Assembly: GCA_964526835.1 (NCBI GenBank) | Contig: CAZGMK010000014.1 | Coordinates: forward strand, 1-64,000 | Reading direction: 5' to 3' | From: DAOSXA01 sp964526835 | Lineage (GTDB): Bacteria > Zixibacteria > MSB-5A5 > GN15 > FEB-12 | DNA: 64,000 nt | Shown: positions 16,801 through 26,441 of the stretch, piece by piece | How positions within the stretch are numbered: position 1 is the first letter of the stretch | How the letters are laid out: each line of letters starts with the position of its first letter | The notes under the pieces: generated by a model | What the model saw: only the letters and a program-made list of their open reading frames with translations | Databases searched by the model: none | Told to the model about the DNA's origin: nothing | Translations under genes and position numbers: made by a program

Positions 16801-17302
16801 CAGCCAGGGTAACCCGCAGTTCAGCCAGGGCGGACGCGAGGCGCTTGAGCGCCTGGCCGGCGAGCAGGGCTCGATCCGCAAATCGCTCGAGGAGCTGGCC
16901 CGTGAGTTCGGCGATTCCCGTCAGGTACTGGGACGGCTGGATGACCTGGCGCGCGAGATGCGCGAGGTCGAAGAGGATCTGGCATCGGGGCAGGTCGGCC
17001 GGGAGACCATTGAGCGCCAGCTGAAGATCTACTCGCGTATGCTCCAGGCCTCGCGCTCGTTGCAGCGCCGCGATTTCACCGAGCAGCGGCAGGCCAAGTC
17101 GGCGTCGACGCAGTTGTATGCTCCGCCGCCCGCCTTGCCCGACGGCCTGCTTGATGACCAGACCAGTCTTGAAGATCGGTTGCGCAAGTATCTGTCGGGC
17201 AATTATCCGCCGCAGTATGAACAGCAGATCAAGGCCTATTTCCGCGCCCTCATGAAGATGCAGGGTCGCAGCGTGATCAGCGAGGAGATGCTCCAGCCGT
17301 GA
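13862..17302 (+). CDS. DUF4175 large membrane-anchored coiled-coil protein
   Basis: The 1146-residue product has three N-terminal membrane segments (about residues 20-45, 50-75 and 155-180) as in DUF4175. An extracytoplasmic beta-rich region spans about 190-515, and a very long region of Gln, Glu, Lys and Met-rich heptads runs from about 515 to 950. A cysteine-containing insert near 930-975 (CNKGGNCSK, QSCSNPSASC) interrupts the helical part. The C-terminal third ends near QRRDFTEQRQAKS and a short tail. The start is supported by AGGA eight bases upstream. It lies between DUF4159 and a TPR gene whose start touches its stop. Function is unknown; envelope assembly or protein-complex scaffolding is a guess from topology and neighbours. 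Confidence 0.85.
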   Translation: MASADATKLIGRLRGALWRQRLVLLAAGLLATIATVTGIALLLALVAGVMIVPVWLKIGLLALTGVVTVYALVRFVAGRFWYGSIDQMAVRLEQLYPELKGRLVAAIQFARMTATPGYSSDLMAMTTRQAVERSSVVDFSRSVTAGPIWRSGRVFLGAAALAALVMLVSPGLFRHSLEVYSNPTREVAPPLGYDLFAWPGNTEWVKYRDIEIGAALVGGQFPGKATIHHRLAGGSWQQTEVDLTRLVPTVTESGDSLLFTTTLRQINRSFDYYVEAGRSQTELQKVDVVDRPRVNGIKLSIFYPKYTGMDPTVIDENNGSFSAIVGSRITMEIESSMPIERAEMIFGDSSRQAMEVSGRRAETSLRVDESRAYWLRLTDHLGEHNPDPIEYYITAVPDEYPSVDVLFPGVDVNLTDQMRLPLKLRIYDDYGFSSLVMKYVVFNQGRPSDEHVAVINFSDRIKTEGDIDFNWDLGDLNMFPGDWVTYHFEVADNDQVSGPKVSRSRQYVARIPSLDEIVSMTEAESQQRVTRTQEILEAGRETAEKMKQLARKLKAEQQEKAEWQRHKELSNLAEKNAETIENIEKMAQQMETSVDEMARQSHLSREILEKMAQIQKLFEDVATPEMKEAQRQLMEALKNMDPAEMQKAMEDFQMSMEEMLQRLERTLTLLKHLALEQKMEAMLRQLEQLAERQEDMNESTDSTDENSLPSLSSREDQIESDLQSLKKQVSDLDSLSKEADLNDVPQMQEFMEALNKNDADMNMSEMSQALSRKRKMDATQQGSEALSKLLETLDQMQQSFSDLKGENQEEVMRAMQMAIDDASYLSHTQEELFDQASQMSQESTVLRDEMAQQQNELQGACDGLKNRISELGKQSPFIAAELERLVNFATSCMQTSTEQFTDKRRNQALRAQREAMATLNLAALRLMESMQQQQQCNKGGNCSKNLKKLQSLCSQQQKLNQQTQSCSNPSASCDTPGQAGSQGNPQFSQGGREALERLAGEQGSIRKSLEELAREFGDSRQVLGRLDDLAREMREVEEDLASGQVGRETIERQLKIYSRMLQASRSLQRRDFTEQRQAKSASTQLYAPPPALPDGLLDDQTSLEDRLRKYLSGNYPPQYEQQIKAYFRALMKMQGRSVISEEMLQP

Positions 17303-19155
17303 TGGACCCAATACTCAAGCGCTTCATAGTACTGATTGTGGCTGTCGCCCTGACGGCGCCCGCCTCCGTCGCCCAGGATTCATCCGACTCGGTCCCGAGC
17401 CAGCGGGAGGACCTGAAGCTGATGAACCCCTTTGAGGGGATGGACCAGACCCAGCAGAAGTTGCAGACTGTCCGTTCGCTGATGCGCCAGCGCGACTACC
17501 AGAATGCGGCCGCGCTGCTGGAGACGATGTGGGCGGATAACCCTGAGGACATCTCCGTCTACAATCTGCTCAAGAGCTGCTACAGCCAGCTCAAGCTGCA
17601 TGAGAAGATGCTGGGCATAGTCGAACCGAGAGTCGAGGCCCATCCTGATAACTACGCCTGGCGTCTTGACCTGGCCCAGACCCTGGCCCACCTGAATCAG
17701 CGCGAGCGGGCCGGCGAGGAGTACTCAAGGGCGGTGTCGCTGGCGCCGACCGAGCGGGAACTAGGTCGGGCCCTGGAGGGAATGGTCGGGGCGGGCTTCG
17801 ATTCGACTGCTCTGCGGTTGATCGATTCTCTCATCCCCCTGGTGAATGATCCGAACCCGATCCTGTTTCAGCGCGGCCGGGTGCTGGAGAAGCAGAAGCA
17901 GTTCGGCCGGGCGGCGGTCGAGTATTTCGCCCTCCTGGCCGACACCACTAGGCTGGGCTCGGAGGCTGAGCGCCGGCTCTTGGACCTGCTGAAGTTCGAG
18001 GAGTCATCGGCGATTGTTGAAGAGCAATTGATGAGTCGCGCCGACACTGTCGGCAATACCCGGGCCTTGCGGCTTCTGTTGGAGCATTATCTTGCTTCCG
18101 GCGATCCCGAACGGGGGTTCAGTCTGGCAATACGCAGCGATTCTCTTGAGGGAGGACAGGGCCGGGCGCTGGTGCACTACCTGGTCACCTGCCAGGAGCG
18201 CAAGATGTATGAGCCGGCCGCGCGCATGGGCCGGTACATCCTCGACAACTATGACAGCGGCCCCACCCTCACACCGACCTGGTTCGCCCTCGGTGAGGTC
18301 CTGACCGCCCTGGGGCGCTACGACGAGGCGCAGGCAGTCTACGACACCGCCTATGCGCACCTGCCCCGCAGTCGCGATCGCAGCGAAGTCCTGGTTCGCA
18401 TCGGCAAGCTTTGTCTGGATTATCGCAATGATCCGGGCTGTGCGATCAGCTATCTCGATTCTGTCGTGCAGCATCATGCCAGCGGGATCGGATATCTCGA
18501 AGCATTGCGGCTGCGGCCGCAGACGCATCTGCGGTTGGGGGACCTCGATCGGGCTGAGGCGCTTTTCGATGAATTAAGCGACAAACGGCTCAACGAGCTC
18601 GCTCACGAGGAAATCGACTACTACCGCGGCCTGATTCACTTCTACCGCAAGGAGTACGACTCGGCCCGGGCGGACTTCAAGGCCCTTATCGTCCGTTATT
18701 CCGACGGGTTCTACGTAAATGATGCCCTTCACCTCATGACGATTATGGAGCGGGCCCAGGATTCGGACGAACTGCTCTATGATTATTCCAACGCTCTGTT
18801 TTTTGAACAGAGGCGGATGTATGACTCGATGGCGACGGCGCTCGAAAAACTAGTCTCGGCGCCATCGCCCGCGCTGTCGGACCTGGCCCTGTATCGTCTG
18901 TCCGATCTGGCGCTTCAGCAGGCCGATACCGGCAAGGCCCTCGAGCATGTCGAGCGCATGGCCGAGAAAGCGCCCGAGTCATACTACTATCCTTTCGGCT
19001 TGAAGCTCAAGGCCGATGTTCTCTCGAGGCGTAATGATCCCGAAAGCGTCGAACAAGCCCGACAGATATACCGCACGCTGCTGACCGAGCATGCCAACTA
19101 CCCGTTTGCCTCGGAAGTCCGCCAAAGCCTCCGGGCGCTCGATCGAGAAGCTTGA
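17302..19155 (+). CDS. Exported TPR-repeat protein
   Basis: The 617-residue protein begins with a signal peptide (MDPILKRFIVLIVAVALTAPASVAQ). The rest is helical repeats with TPR spacing, for example residues 45-180 (RDYQNAAALLE..NPEDISVYNLL), 325-360 (ALGRYDEAQAVYDTAYAHLPRS) and 440-475 (EYDSARADFKALIVRYSDGFYVNDAL). Such proteins scaffold partner proteins in the periplasm. The start could be ATG 17302 (TGATG overlap with the DUF4175 gene) or GTG 17299; both indicate translational coupling. The role is inferred to be shared with DUF4159/DUF4175, partner unknown. Confidence 0.85.
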   Translation: MDPILKRFIVLIVAVALTAPASVAQDSSDSVPSQREDLKLMNPFEGMDQTQQKLQTVRSLMRQRDYQNAAALLETMWADNPEDISVYNLLKSCYSQLKLHEKMLGIVEPRVEAHPDNYAWRLDLAQTLAHLNQRERAGEEYSRAVSLAPTERELGRALEGMVGAGFDSTALRLIDSLIPLVNDPNPILFQRGRVLEKQKQFGRAAVEYFALLADTTRLGSEAERRLLDLLKFEESSAIVEEQLMSRADTVGNTRALRLLLEHYLASGDPERGFSLAIRSDSLEGGQGRALVHYLVTCQERKMYEPAARMGRYILDNYDSGPTLTPTWFALGEVLTALGRYDEAQAVYDTAYAHLPRSRDRSEVLVRIGKLCLDYRNDPGCAISYLDSVVQHHASGIGYLEALRLRPQTHLRLGDLDRAEALFDELSDKRLNELAHEEIDYYRGLIHFYRKEYDSARADFKALIVRYSDGFYVNDALHLMTIMERAQDSDELLYDYSNALFFEQRRMYDSMATALEKLVSAPSPALSDLALYRLSDLALQQADTGKALEHVERMAEKAPESYYYPFGLKLKADVLSRRNDPESVEQARQIYRTLLTEHANYPFASEVRQSLRALDREA

Positions 19156-19291
19156 GCCGCCGGCCCCCTCAACCAATTAATCTGTTGGCATTTGATCATG
19201 GGCTGTTGTATTATCCGTCTGATTAAGAACGCCCATGAGCATCGGTGGGTATAACCCACTGGTGTTGTCTCAGCAGCCAACCTGGAGGCCG

Positions 19292-22075
19292 ATGTTGACG
19301 GAACCCACAGTTATCCCCCGTGACCAATTTGATCGGACCAATGCCTTTATCGCCGCCGCAGTCTTCCTGGCTTCGTTTGTCGTCTATGCGATGACTGTCC
19401 AGCCGACGTTTGGCTTCTGGGACTGCGGTGAATTCATCGCCTGCTCGGTGACTCTCGGCATTCCCCATCCGCCCGGCACGCCTTTGTACATCCTGCTGGG
19501 AAGACTTGCCTCGGTTATTCCGTTCGTGGAGGATGTCTCCCACCGGATCAACTACCTGTCGGCTATCTCGTCGGCTTTCACGGCCATGTTCAGTTACTTG
19601 CTGGCGGTCCGCCTGATTCAGTACTTCTACAAGGGTAGCGTTGACAATCTTGGGCGCCATATCAGCTACGTGGGCGGCATTGCCGGCGGGTTCTTCGTTG
19701 CCTTCTCCTCGACCAACTGGGCGAACTCGGTTGAAGCCGAAGTCTATGGGTTGGCCCTCGCCCTGTCGGTAGCCATCTTCTGGCTCACCCTTCGCTATTG
19801 GGACCGCCGAGGTCAACCCGGGGCCGCCAGGTGGATGATCCTGGCCATGTACCTGGCCATGCTGGGCATCGGGATTCACATGACCGTCTTTCTGGTAGTG
19901 CCCGTGTGCGCGCTGTTTTTCATTTTCAAGCAGGAGACGACGGCCCGCGACTGGGTCTATGTATGCGGATTCGTTATTGTCGAACTGCTGTTGATAATGC
20001 TCTTCGCCAACGGCCGCGGCGGTGTGGCGGCGTTTTATGCCGTCACCGCGGTGCTGTCGGTAGCGCTTCTGATCCTGCTGTACAAGAAGATCAACTGGGC
20101 GATTGTGATCGCGGTCGGCGCGACCTCGTCGTTGATGGTGAGCTTCGCCGTTTACATAGAGGCTGTCCCGCTGGCCCTCCTGGTTCTTATTGTCCTGGCC
20201 TTACTGGCGCGCCAGCAGAAGTGGAACCTGCAATGGAAGTCCGGCATGGCCATTCTGCTGGTCGGACTCCTCGGGATTTCGGTCCATGCGTTCCTTCCCA
20301 TTCGTTCCGGCCTGAATCCACGAATAGACGAAAACAATCCCTCGCGCGATTGGCGGACTTTCGTCAATTACCTGGACCGCAAGCAATACGGCCAGGAGAG
20401 TATGGTCGAACGCATGTTCCATCGTCGCGGCGAGTGGGCGAACCAGTTCGGCCGTCATCCCCACATGGGTTTCTGGTCGTACTTCGAGGAGCAGTACTCG
20501 GGAGCCGGTGTGCAGTTCATCATTCCGTTCTTTGCCCTCGGACTGATCGGCCTGTATGTGGCTATTCGAAAGCGACTGGAGATAGGGCTTCCGTTCCTCA
20601 CGCTCATCTTGATTTGCTCGGTCGGCCTGATTCTGTACATGAATTTCGCCGACGGCACCAAGTACGACTTCCGAACCGGTGACGCCTACCTTGAAGTGCG
20701 CAATCGTGACTACTTCTTCACGCCCGCGTTTGTTTTCTTCGGCATCGCCATGGGGGTCGGAGTGGGCGCTGTCCTGCAGATTGCCCGCGAGAAGCTCCAG
20801 GGCAACGAGGGCACGCAGAGGAAACTGGTGTACGCCGGTAGTGTGCTGGCTTTGCTGCCGGCCTTGTCGCTGGCCAACAACTGGCATGAGTGCGATAGTT
20901 CAGGGAACTTCATCCCCTACCATTACGCACGCAATATCCTTATTGGCTGTCCCGAGAATACGATCCTGTTCACCTCCGGTGACAACGATACCTTCCCCTT
21001 ATGGGCGATGCAGGAGGCCTACAACTACCGTCGGGATGTGCGCGTGGCCAACCTGTCGCTTCTGAATACGGACTGGTATGTCGAGCAGATGAAGAACCGC
21101 TACGATGTGCCGATCAGTCTGAGCGACTCGCAGATTCTCTGGTTTCCCACCGAAATGGCCGGCCAGGAAATCCAGAGACCCCGAAAACCGTTCGTCGACC
21201 GAGCGCGAAAGCGTCAGACTTTTCTGACAGCGGGCCGTCACGGGGATCGGGTCGTTCGGGTGCAGGATATGATGGTCGACGACATTGTCTGGGAATCAAC
21301 CTACAGCGAGAACGACAGCCTGAAGCTGAGCGTCCCGATCTACTTCTCATCTCCGCCGTATGCCGAGTCGCCCCTGAAATTACGTGAGCATGCCCAGTTG
21401 GAGGGGATCCTCTACAAGCTCGACTGGAACCTGGACCGCCAGGTCAACGTCGATCGCTCCTGGGAGTTGTTCATGGAGGAGTACGAACTCGTGGGCTACG
21501 AGGACTCTGAGGTTTATCGGGATGAGAACGCCACCGGGGTTTTCATTACCTACGGCGTCAACGGCGGCCGCCTCTTCGACGAATTGGTGGCGGATGGGCG
21601 CGAGGATGACGCTATCGCCCTGGGCAAGCACTTAATCGCCAAGTACCCCGAGTACTGGCAGACCTACATGATCCTGGGCGACTTGTATGAGAAACGAGGC
21701 GATACCGCCAAGGCCGACACTTTGTGGATTCAGTTGAATGACACCCTGACGAGCTTCCTTGAGTCCAATCCCAGGAACCTGTTCTATATGCAGGACCTCG
21801 GCATGTGCAAGGTCGAGTTGGGCCAGCGACGCAATGATCCTGAGTTGACTCAGCAGGGAGTAGACCTGTGCTGGAAGGCCTTCATGGCCAATCGCAATTC
21901 GAGCTACGCTTTCCGCAAGTTGGTCACGGCTCTCTCGCGCACCGGCCAGTTCAATGAGATTCGCCGCGCGGCCCAGTTGCATGCCGAGTACAAGGTGAAC
22001 CAGCAGGACCAGTTCCTGCAGCAGCTACTCGGCCAGTCGGCGCCGTCAGGTATGCCGCCTCAACCGGGATCGTAG
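19292..22075 (+). CDS. DUF2723 integral membrane protein, glycosyltransferase-like
   Basis: The product carries the DUF2723 N-terminal block FDRTNAFIAAAVFLASFVVYAMT followed by FWDCGEFIACS and PHPPGTPLYILLGR. It has about ten hydrophobic segments in the first 550 residues and a soluble C-terminal half with TPR-like helices near the end. The acidic DCGEF pair lies in the first external loop, as in GT-C type glycosyltransferases that use lipid-linked sugars, so protein or lipid glycosylation at the membrane is likely. A soluble ExxPY-type region is typical of the family: NTIPFRY..GDNDTFPLWAMQE near residue 580. The start at 19292 has GGAGG three bases upstream; ATG 19235 would add 19 residues that look unconserved. 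A hairpin follows the stop. Confidence 0.85.
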   Translation: MLTEPTVIPRDQFDRTNAFIAAAVFLASFVVYAMTVQPTFGFWDCGEFIACSVTLGIPHPPGTPLYILLGRLASVIPFVEDVSHRINYLSAISSAFTAMFSYLLAVRLIQYFYKGSVDNLGRHISYVGGIAGGFFVAFSSTNWANSVEAEVYGLALALSVAIFWLTLRYWDRRGQPGAARWMILAMYLAMLGIGIHMTVFLVVPVCALFFIFKQETTARDWVYVCGFVIVELLLIMLFANGRGGVAAFYAVTAVLSVALLILLYKKINWAIVIAVGATSSLMVSFAVYIEAVPLALLVLIVLALLARQQKWNLQWKSGMAILLVGLLGISVHAFLPIRSGLNPRIDENNPSRDWRTFVNYLDRKQYGQESMVERMFHRRGEWANQFGRHPHMGFWSYFEEQYSGAGVQFIIPFFALGLIGLYVAIRKRLEIGLPFLTLILICSVGLILYMNFADGTKYDFRTGDAYLEVRNRDYFFTPAFVFFGIAMGVGVGAVLQIAREKLQGNEGTQRKLVYAGSVLALLPALSLANNWHECDSSGNFIPYHYARNILIGCPENTILFTSGDNDTFPLWAMQEAYNYRRDVRVANLSLLNTDWYVEQMKNRYDVPISLSDSQILWFPTEMAGQEIQRPRKPFVDRARKRQTFLTAGRHGDRVVRVQDMMVDDIVWESTYSENDSLKLSVPIYFSSPPYAESPLKLREHAQLEGILYKLDWNLDRQVNVDRSWELFMEEYELVGYEDSEVYRDENATGVFITYGVNGGRLFDELVADGREDDAIALGKHLIAKYPEYWQTYMILGDLYEKRGDTAKADTLWIQLNDTLTSFLESNPRNLFYMQDLGMCKVELGQRRNDPELTQQGVDLCWKAFMANRNSSYAFRKLVTALSRTGQFNEIRRAAQLHAEYKVNQQDQFLQQLLGQSAPSGMPPQPGS

Positions 22076-22376
22076 CCGCCGGGTTGTTTGCGATGAATTC
22101 GGTCAAGGCCCGGCGTCTGACGGCGTCGGGCCTTGTGCCCTTTGGTCAACCGATACGTGCTGACGTGAGCCGACGGGAAGCGGCTTATTCGGCAGTTCCC
22201 CGATCGTAGGCAGCATGCGTTGAGTATGCCGGCGCCCGGGAATTGGCCTGACCACTTAACCGGTCGGGGAACAGCGATGGCCCGAGTGATTGGGCCGGCT
22301 CAGCCCTGTCGTTACTGGACAAGCGCCGGCGTCAAGGTGTCTCACGGCGGACACGCAACAAGGTAGACCTGGACTA
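22076..22376. other. Intergenic region before the tamB-like gene
   Basis: Contains the hairpin at 22105-22134. No other gene or site was recognised. Confidence 0.5.
22105..22134 (+). terminator. Candidate terminator after the DUF2723 gene
   Basis: AAGGCCCG (22105-22112) pairs perfectly with CGGGCCTT (22127-22134) around a 14-base loop. The following T-run is poor, so termination efficiency is uncertain. Confidence 0.4.
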
Positions 22377-25300
22377 ATGAGCAAACTGCTGAAGATCATG
22401 GCGATTTCGACCGGCGTGTTGCTGCTTCTGTGTCTGGCAGTCGTGGTATTCTTCACGAGTTCTCCGGGCGAGGATCTCATGAGGGGCTGGCTGGCGAATC
22501 GACTCAGTTCCGAGGTCGGGCTTCCCGTCACAATCGACCGATTGGAGAGCAATCTCTGGTCGCGCCTGCAGATGGACACCCTTGTCGTGATGCCTGCCGC
22601 GGACTCAGGCGGCACGCCTGTCCTGTTCATAGGACGCCTGACGGTCGGGTATACCTTTCCCGACTTGCTGGGAAACACGATCAGACTGAGGAGTGTTGCG
22701 GTCGACAGCATCGCCCTGGCGCTGGAGATCGATAGTCTGGGTGGATTCGGTATCCCGATAGTCGACTCTCCTACGCCCGAGGATGAGAAAGCAAGCGAGC
22801 CGGGGGGCGCCTTTGTCGTTGATTCGGTAGTAGTCGACAGAATCGGGGTGTCTCTTCTGGATTCTCGGCTGCCGCTCCACATCGGTGTCTCCGGGGCGGC
22901 GATCGCTTTGCAGGGTGTTGGCGACGAGACCGGCACGGGCCGCGTCAGTGTATCCGGAGTTTCGGCGAACTGGGACAGCCTGGCGCTGGATGCCCGCGAC
23001 CTCAATCTGGCGGGCTCGCTGAGCGACGACCGCTTACGTATCGATCATGCCGGTGCTGATCTTGAAGGGCTGCAGTTGGAAGTAACCGGGGAGGTCGGTA
23101 TCTCCAGTCCGCGGTCCCTGGCGGTGACACTAACCGCCGAGGGCAACCTATCGACTCTGGCGTCCAGGCTGGCGGCCGCTTATAAAGGGCTGAAAGTAAG
23201 CGATGGATATGCGAACCTGGAGTGCATCATTGAGGGCACTACAGACGCCCCGCAGGTGTCTGTGGAGGGGAGTCTTCGTGACCTGACCCTGCCGGAGTCG
23301 AAAATCGACTCCGCATCGGTGCTTGCCCGGTATGCAGATAGCACTATTGAGCTTGAGGATGTCAGCATCTCAGCGTTCGGCGGAATGATCAGGGGAGCAG
23401 GCAAGGCCGCCCCGGACCTCGCGGGCGCCGCCGAGTTACAAATAACTCTGGATGGGATCTCTCTTGATGAGATCTGGCAGGCCGTCTACGGCGAGACTTC
23501 GCCGTATCAGGGGTCGCTCGATGGAGCCGTCAATGTCGAGGGTCGGGGCCGGAACTGGGATTCGTGGAGCGTCGACGCTTCCCTCAGCGGCAAGAACCTG
23601 CGATACGATAACCGAGAGATACCCGATCTTCTCTGTGAGGTACGACACCGATCGGACCGGACAGTGCTATCGGTGCTTCATGGTAGCAACGAGATCACCG
23701 CCGATGTAGAGCTGTCCGCCGACAGCGTCAGCGGCACGTTCAGTGTGTCGGCGCCGGAGCTGACTGATCTCGCTCGCTTTGCAGACCAGCCGGAGCTTTC
23801 CGGCGCCATACAGGCGGAGGGAACCGTGGACGGGGCCTACGCTGATCCCCGAATCGGCCTCACCCTTTCCGGTTCGAAAATCAGCTACCGCAACTTTCCA
23901 GTAGATACCCTGGCGGTGGAGCTGGTTTACTCCGAAAGCCTGCTGAACATAATCGACCTTTCCTGTATGGGCAGTCTCGATTCATTGGGCGGCAGCGAGC
24001 CCCCGTTTGATCTTGACTCCCTGCACGGAGCCCTGATTTACGAATGCAGGTTGTCCGGCGTGCTGGACGAACTGCGGGGCGGCCTTTCGCTCAGTTTGAC
24101 GGCGCCCGGCTATAAGCAGTACTCTCTTGACTCACTTGTAGCTGAGGCGGCACTGGACGGGTCCCGGCTCAGGCTGACACGTCTGGAGGTCAGTCACCAC
24201 GGGATCGCCGCGGTGGCGCAGGCGGTATTCGATACAACTACCGGTGATGGGTCGTTTGAGCTGACGATGAGGCCGGGTGCGGGCCTGTCGGATGTCGACA
24301 CCGAGAAGGATCAAGCGCGTGAAGCAATCCCTGCCAGAGACTCCCTCGGTTCGGTGACAGGGGACTTCAACATGTCGCCCGATTCCGAACTCAGGGCGAC
24401 TGTCCGCGCCGAAAGGATGTGGCTCGGTTTGATCTCCACACTTACCGGCGATTCGCTTCAGCTTGACGGGGAAGCGGATTTTGACCTGAGCGTCGATGGA
24501 CCGATTCTGACTCCGGCGGCCTCGCTTAACACCACGATACGATCGCTTGAGGTATCCGGCTACGGTATGGATTCCATCGTCGCCCGCATCGACCTGAATC
24601 GAGACGCGCTCGTACTCGACAGCCTGACGGCGTACGAACATGGACAGCAGCTTCGGGCATCAGGCCGTCTCGATCTGTCGGTTACCGACGACGGTTATTA
24701 CGATTTGGCGCCTGATGGCGCTGTGAAGATGGAATTGGAAACAACAGGCTTCGATGTGTCGGCCCTCAGTGGGCTGGTCTTCTCGCAGGGTCAACTGGCG
24801 GGTACTCTGTCGGCTGCGCTCCGGGTGTCCGGACAGCTGTCATCGCCGACCTGCGATGGCCGGCTCACCCTGCATGACGGTCGCGTCATGATGGCTGATG
24901 ATTCCACGGCTGTAGAGAACGTGGCGCTATCATTGTCGTTCGCCGACACTACGCTGACGATCGACAGCGTGGCCGCCACGGTGTCCGGTCTGCCGCTGCG
25001 GGCGAGTGGATCCCTCGCAACCTCTCAGTTCCAAACCGCTTTTGTTGACCTGGGAATGAGTGTCGGTACCCTGGGAAGGCTTGAGATCAAGGGATCAGTC
25101 TCCGATGAGCGGGTGGATCTGAATCTGCTGTCCGATACGCTCAATCTCGCGCTCTTTCAGCCCTTCATTACCGACATCGACTCGCTCCGAGGCAGGCTCA
25201 ACACTCAGATGGACATTCGCGGGGAATTGAGCGCGCTCGAGGTCGATGGGACAATGGGAGTATCTGACCTGTCCCTCCACTCGGCGCAACAGGGTCTGAG

Positions 25301-26441
25301 TATCGCCGACGGCTACGCCGGCTTGCGATTCAACCGAAGCCAGGTGCTGATTGACGCGCTGCAGGCCACCCTGAATGGCGGGAAGATCAAGGCGTCCGGT
25401 ACCGTAACACACGATCAGGGCAAGCTGGTCGATATCGACCTGAACGCGTACGCCCGGCATGTCACCCTGAAGGAACCCGGAGTATACACAGTTGACATCG
25501 ACAGTGCCGTCCTCAGCTACGAGAGGCGCAACGACGCCTATGTTTTGAGTGGTGACGTAGTGCTTGGTGAGGCGCGCCTCACCGCAGGCGTTCGCCCCGC
25601 CTCGGTGCTGCCCTGGGTCCAGTCGATAGAGACGGTGGATATGGAACTACCCGAGTTGGTGGCCCGATCCCGCCTGGACCTCCGTATTCGCGAAAGCAAC
25701 AACCTCTGGGTCGATAACAACCTCGCCAGAATCCGCCTGCGCGCCGAGATCGGGATAATCGGCACGCCACTCAGACCCAACTTCACTGGCCTGGTCCGAA
25801 TCGAGGAGGGATACCTTCTGTATCTCGATCGTCGCTTCCAGATCACTGAGGGGACAGTGTATTTCACCGATCCGACCAGGCTCAATCCGGATATCAACCT
25901 GGAGGCGAGCACACAGGTAACAGTCTACCGGCGCACCGCCCCAGAGCCATACACGGTCTTCATAAGAGCCGAGGGGCCTCTGAATCAACTGCGGTACGGC
26001 CTCTATTCAGAACCCGAGCTCGACAGGCCGGATATTGTGGCGTTACTTACCCTTGGCGCGACACGCTCTGACCTGACGAAAGGCGGGGACAGCCAGGGGG
26101 AGGGCGGCCTCACCCAGGTGCTGAAAGACCGCGCCGCCATGCTTACCAGTCAACGGGTGTCGGGGTATCTGTCGCGGAGGGCGGGGACACTCTTCGGGTT
26201 CGATGAGTTCACGATTCAGGGGAACCTGTTTCAATTCGGCGATTCCTGGGGTCCAGAATTGGTGGCCTCGAAACGACTGTCACGGAACCTCAATCTTACA
26301 TACTCGACGACAGTCGGACACCTTAACGACCAGACGGTCAGATTGGGCTATCGCCTGACGCCCCGCTGGTCGCTGATCGGGGAGACAGACCGACAGGGGC
26401 GGTCGGGCCTTGACCTGAAGTACGGAATCACGTTCAAATGA
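22377..26441 (+). CDS. TamB-like translocation and assembly module protein
   Basis: The 1354-residue product has a single N-terminal membrane anchor (residues 8-27). An AsmA/TamB-like start, GLPVTIDRLESNLWSRLQMDTL, is followed by more than a thousand residues of repetitive short beta-strands such as LRLTRLEVSHHGIAAVAQAVF. The C-terminal DUF490 domain ends in LNLTYSTTVG..RLGYRLTPRWSLIGET. TamB spans the periplasm as a beta-helix groove and, with an Omp85 partner, moves lipid or assists outer-membrane protein insertion. The stop overlaps the next gene, an Omp85 protein, by four bases (ATGA), the standard TamA-TamB pairing. ATG 22377 was chosen because it begins the membrane anchor. Confidence 0.88.
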   Translation: MSKLLKIMAISTGVLLLLCLAVVVFFTSSPGEDLMRGWLANRLSSEVGLPVTIDRLESNLWSRLQMDTLVVMPAADSGGTPVLFIGRLTVGYTFPDLLGNTIRLRSVAVDSIALALEIDSLGGFGIPIVDSPTPEDEKASEPGGAFVVDSVVVDRIGVSLLDSRLPLHIGVSGAAIALQGVGDETGTGRVSVSGVSANWDSLALDARDLNLAGSLSDDRLRIDHAGADLEGLQLEVTGEVGISSPRSLAVTLTAEGNLSTLASRLAAAYKGLKVSDGYANLECIIEGTTDAPQVSVEGSLRDLTLPESKIDSASVLARYADSTIELEDVSISAFGGMIRGAGKAAPDLAGAAELQITLDGISLDEIWQAVYGETSPYQGSLDGAVNVEGRGRNWDSWSVDASLSGKNLRYDNREIPDLLCEVRHRSDRTVLSVLHGSNEITADVELSADSVSGTFSVSAPELTDLARFADQPELSGAIQAEGTVDGAYADPRIGLTLSGSKISYRNFPVDTLAVELVYSESLLNIIDLSCMGSLDSLGGSEPPFDLDSLHGALIYECRLSGVLDELRGGLSLSLTAPGYKQYSLDSLVAEAALDGSRLRLTRLEVSHHGIAAVAQAVFDTTTGDGSFELTMRPGAGLSDVDTEKDQAREAIPARDSLGSVTGDFNMSPDSELRATVRAERMWLGLISTLTGDSLQLDGEADFDLSVDGPILTPAASLNTTIRSLEVSGYGMDSIVARIDLNRDALVLDSLTAYEHGQQLRASGRLDLSVTDDGYYDLAPDGAVKMELETTGFDVSALSGLVFSQGQLAGTLSAALRVSGQLSSPTCDGRLTLHDGRVMMADDSTAVENVALSLSFADTTLTIDSVAATVSGLPLRASGSLATSQFQTAFVDLGMSVGTLGRLEIKGSVSDERVDLNLLSDTLNLALFQPFITDIDSLRGRLNTQMDIRGELSALEVDGTMGVSDLSLHSAQQGLSIADGYAGLRFNRSQVLIDALQATLNGGKIKASGTVTHDQGKLVDIDLNAYARHVTLKEPGVYTVDIDSAVLSYERRNDAYVLSGDVVLGEARLTAGVRPASVLPWVQSIETVDMELPELVARSRLDLRIRESNNLWVDNNLARIRLRAEIGIIGTPLRPNFTGLVRIEEGYLLYLDRRFQITEGTVYFTDPTRLNPDINLEASTQVTVYRRTAPEPYTVFIRAEGPLNQLRYGLYSEPELDRPDIVALLTLGATRSDLTKGGDSQGEGGLTQVLKDRAAMLTSQRVSGYLSRRAGTLFGFDEFTIQGNLFQFGDSWGPELVASKRLSRNLNLTYSTTVGHLNDQTVRLGYRLTPRWSLIGETDRQGRSGLDLKYGITFK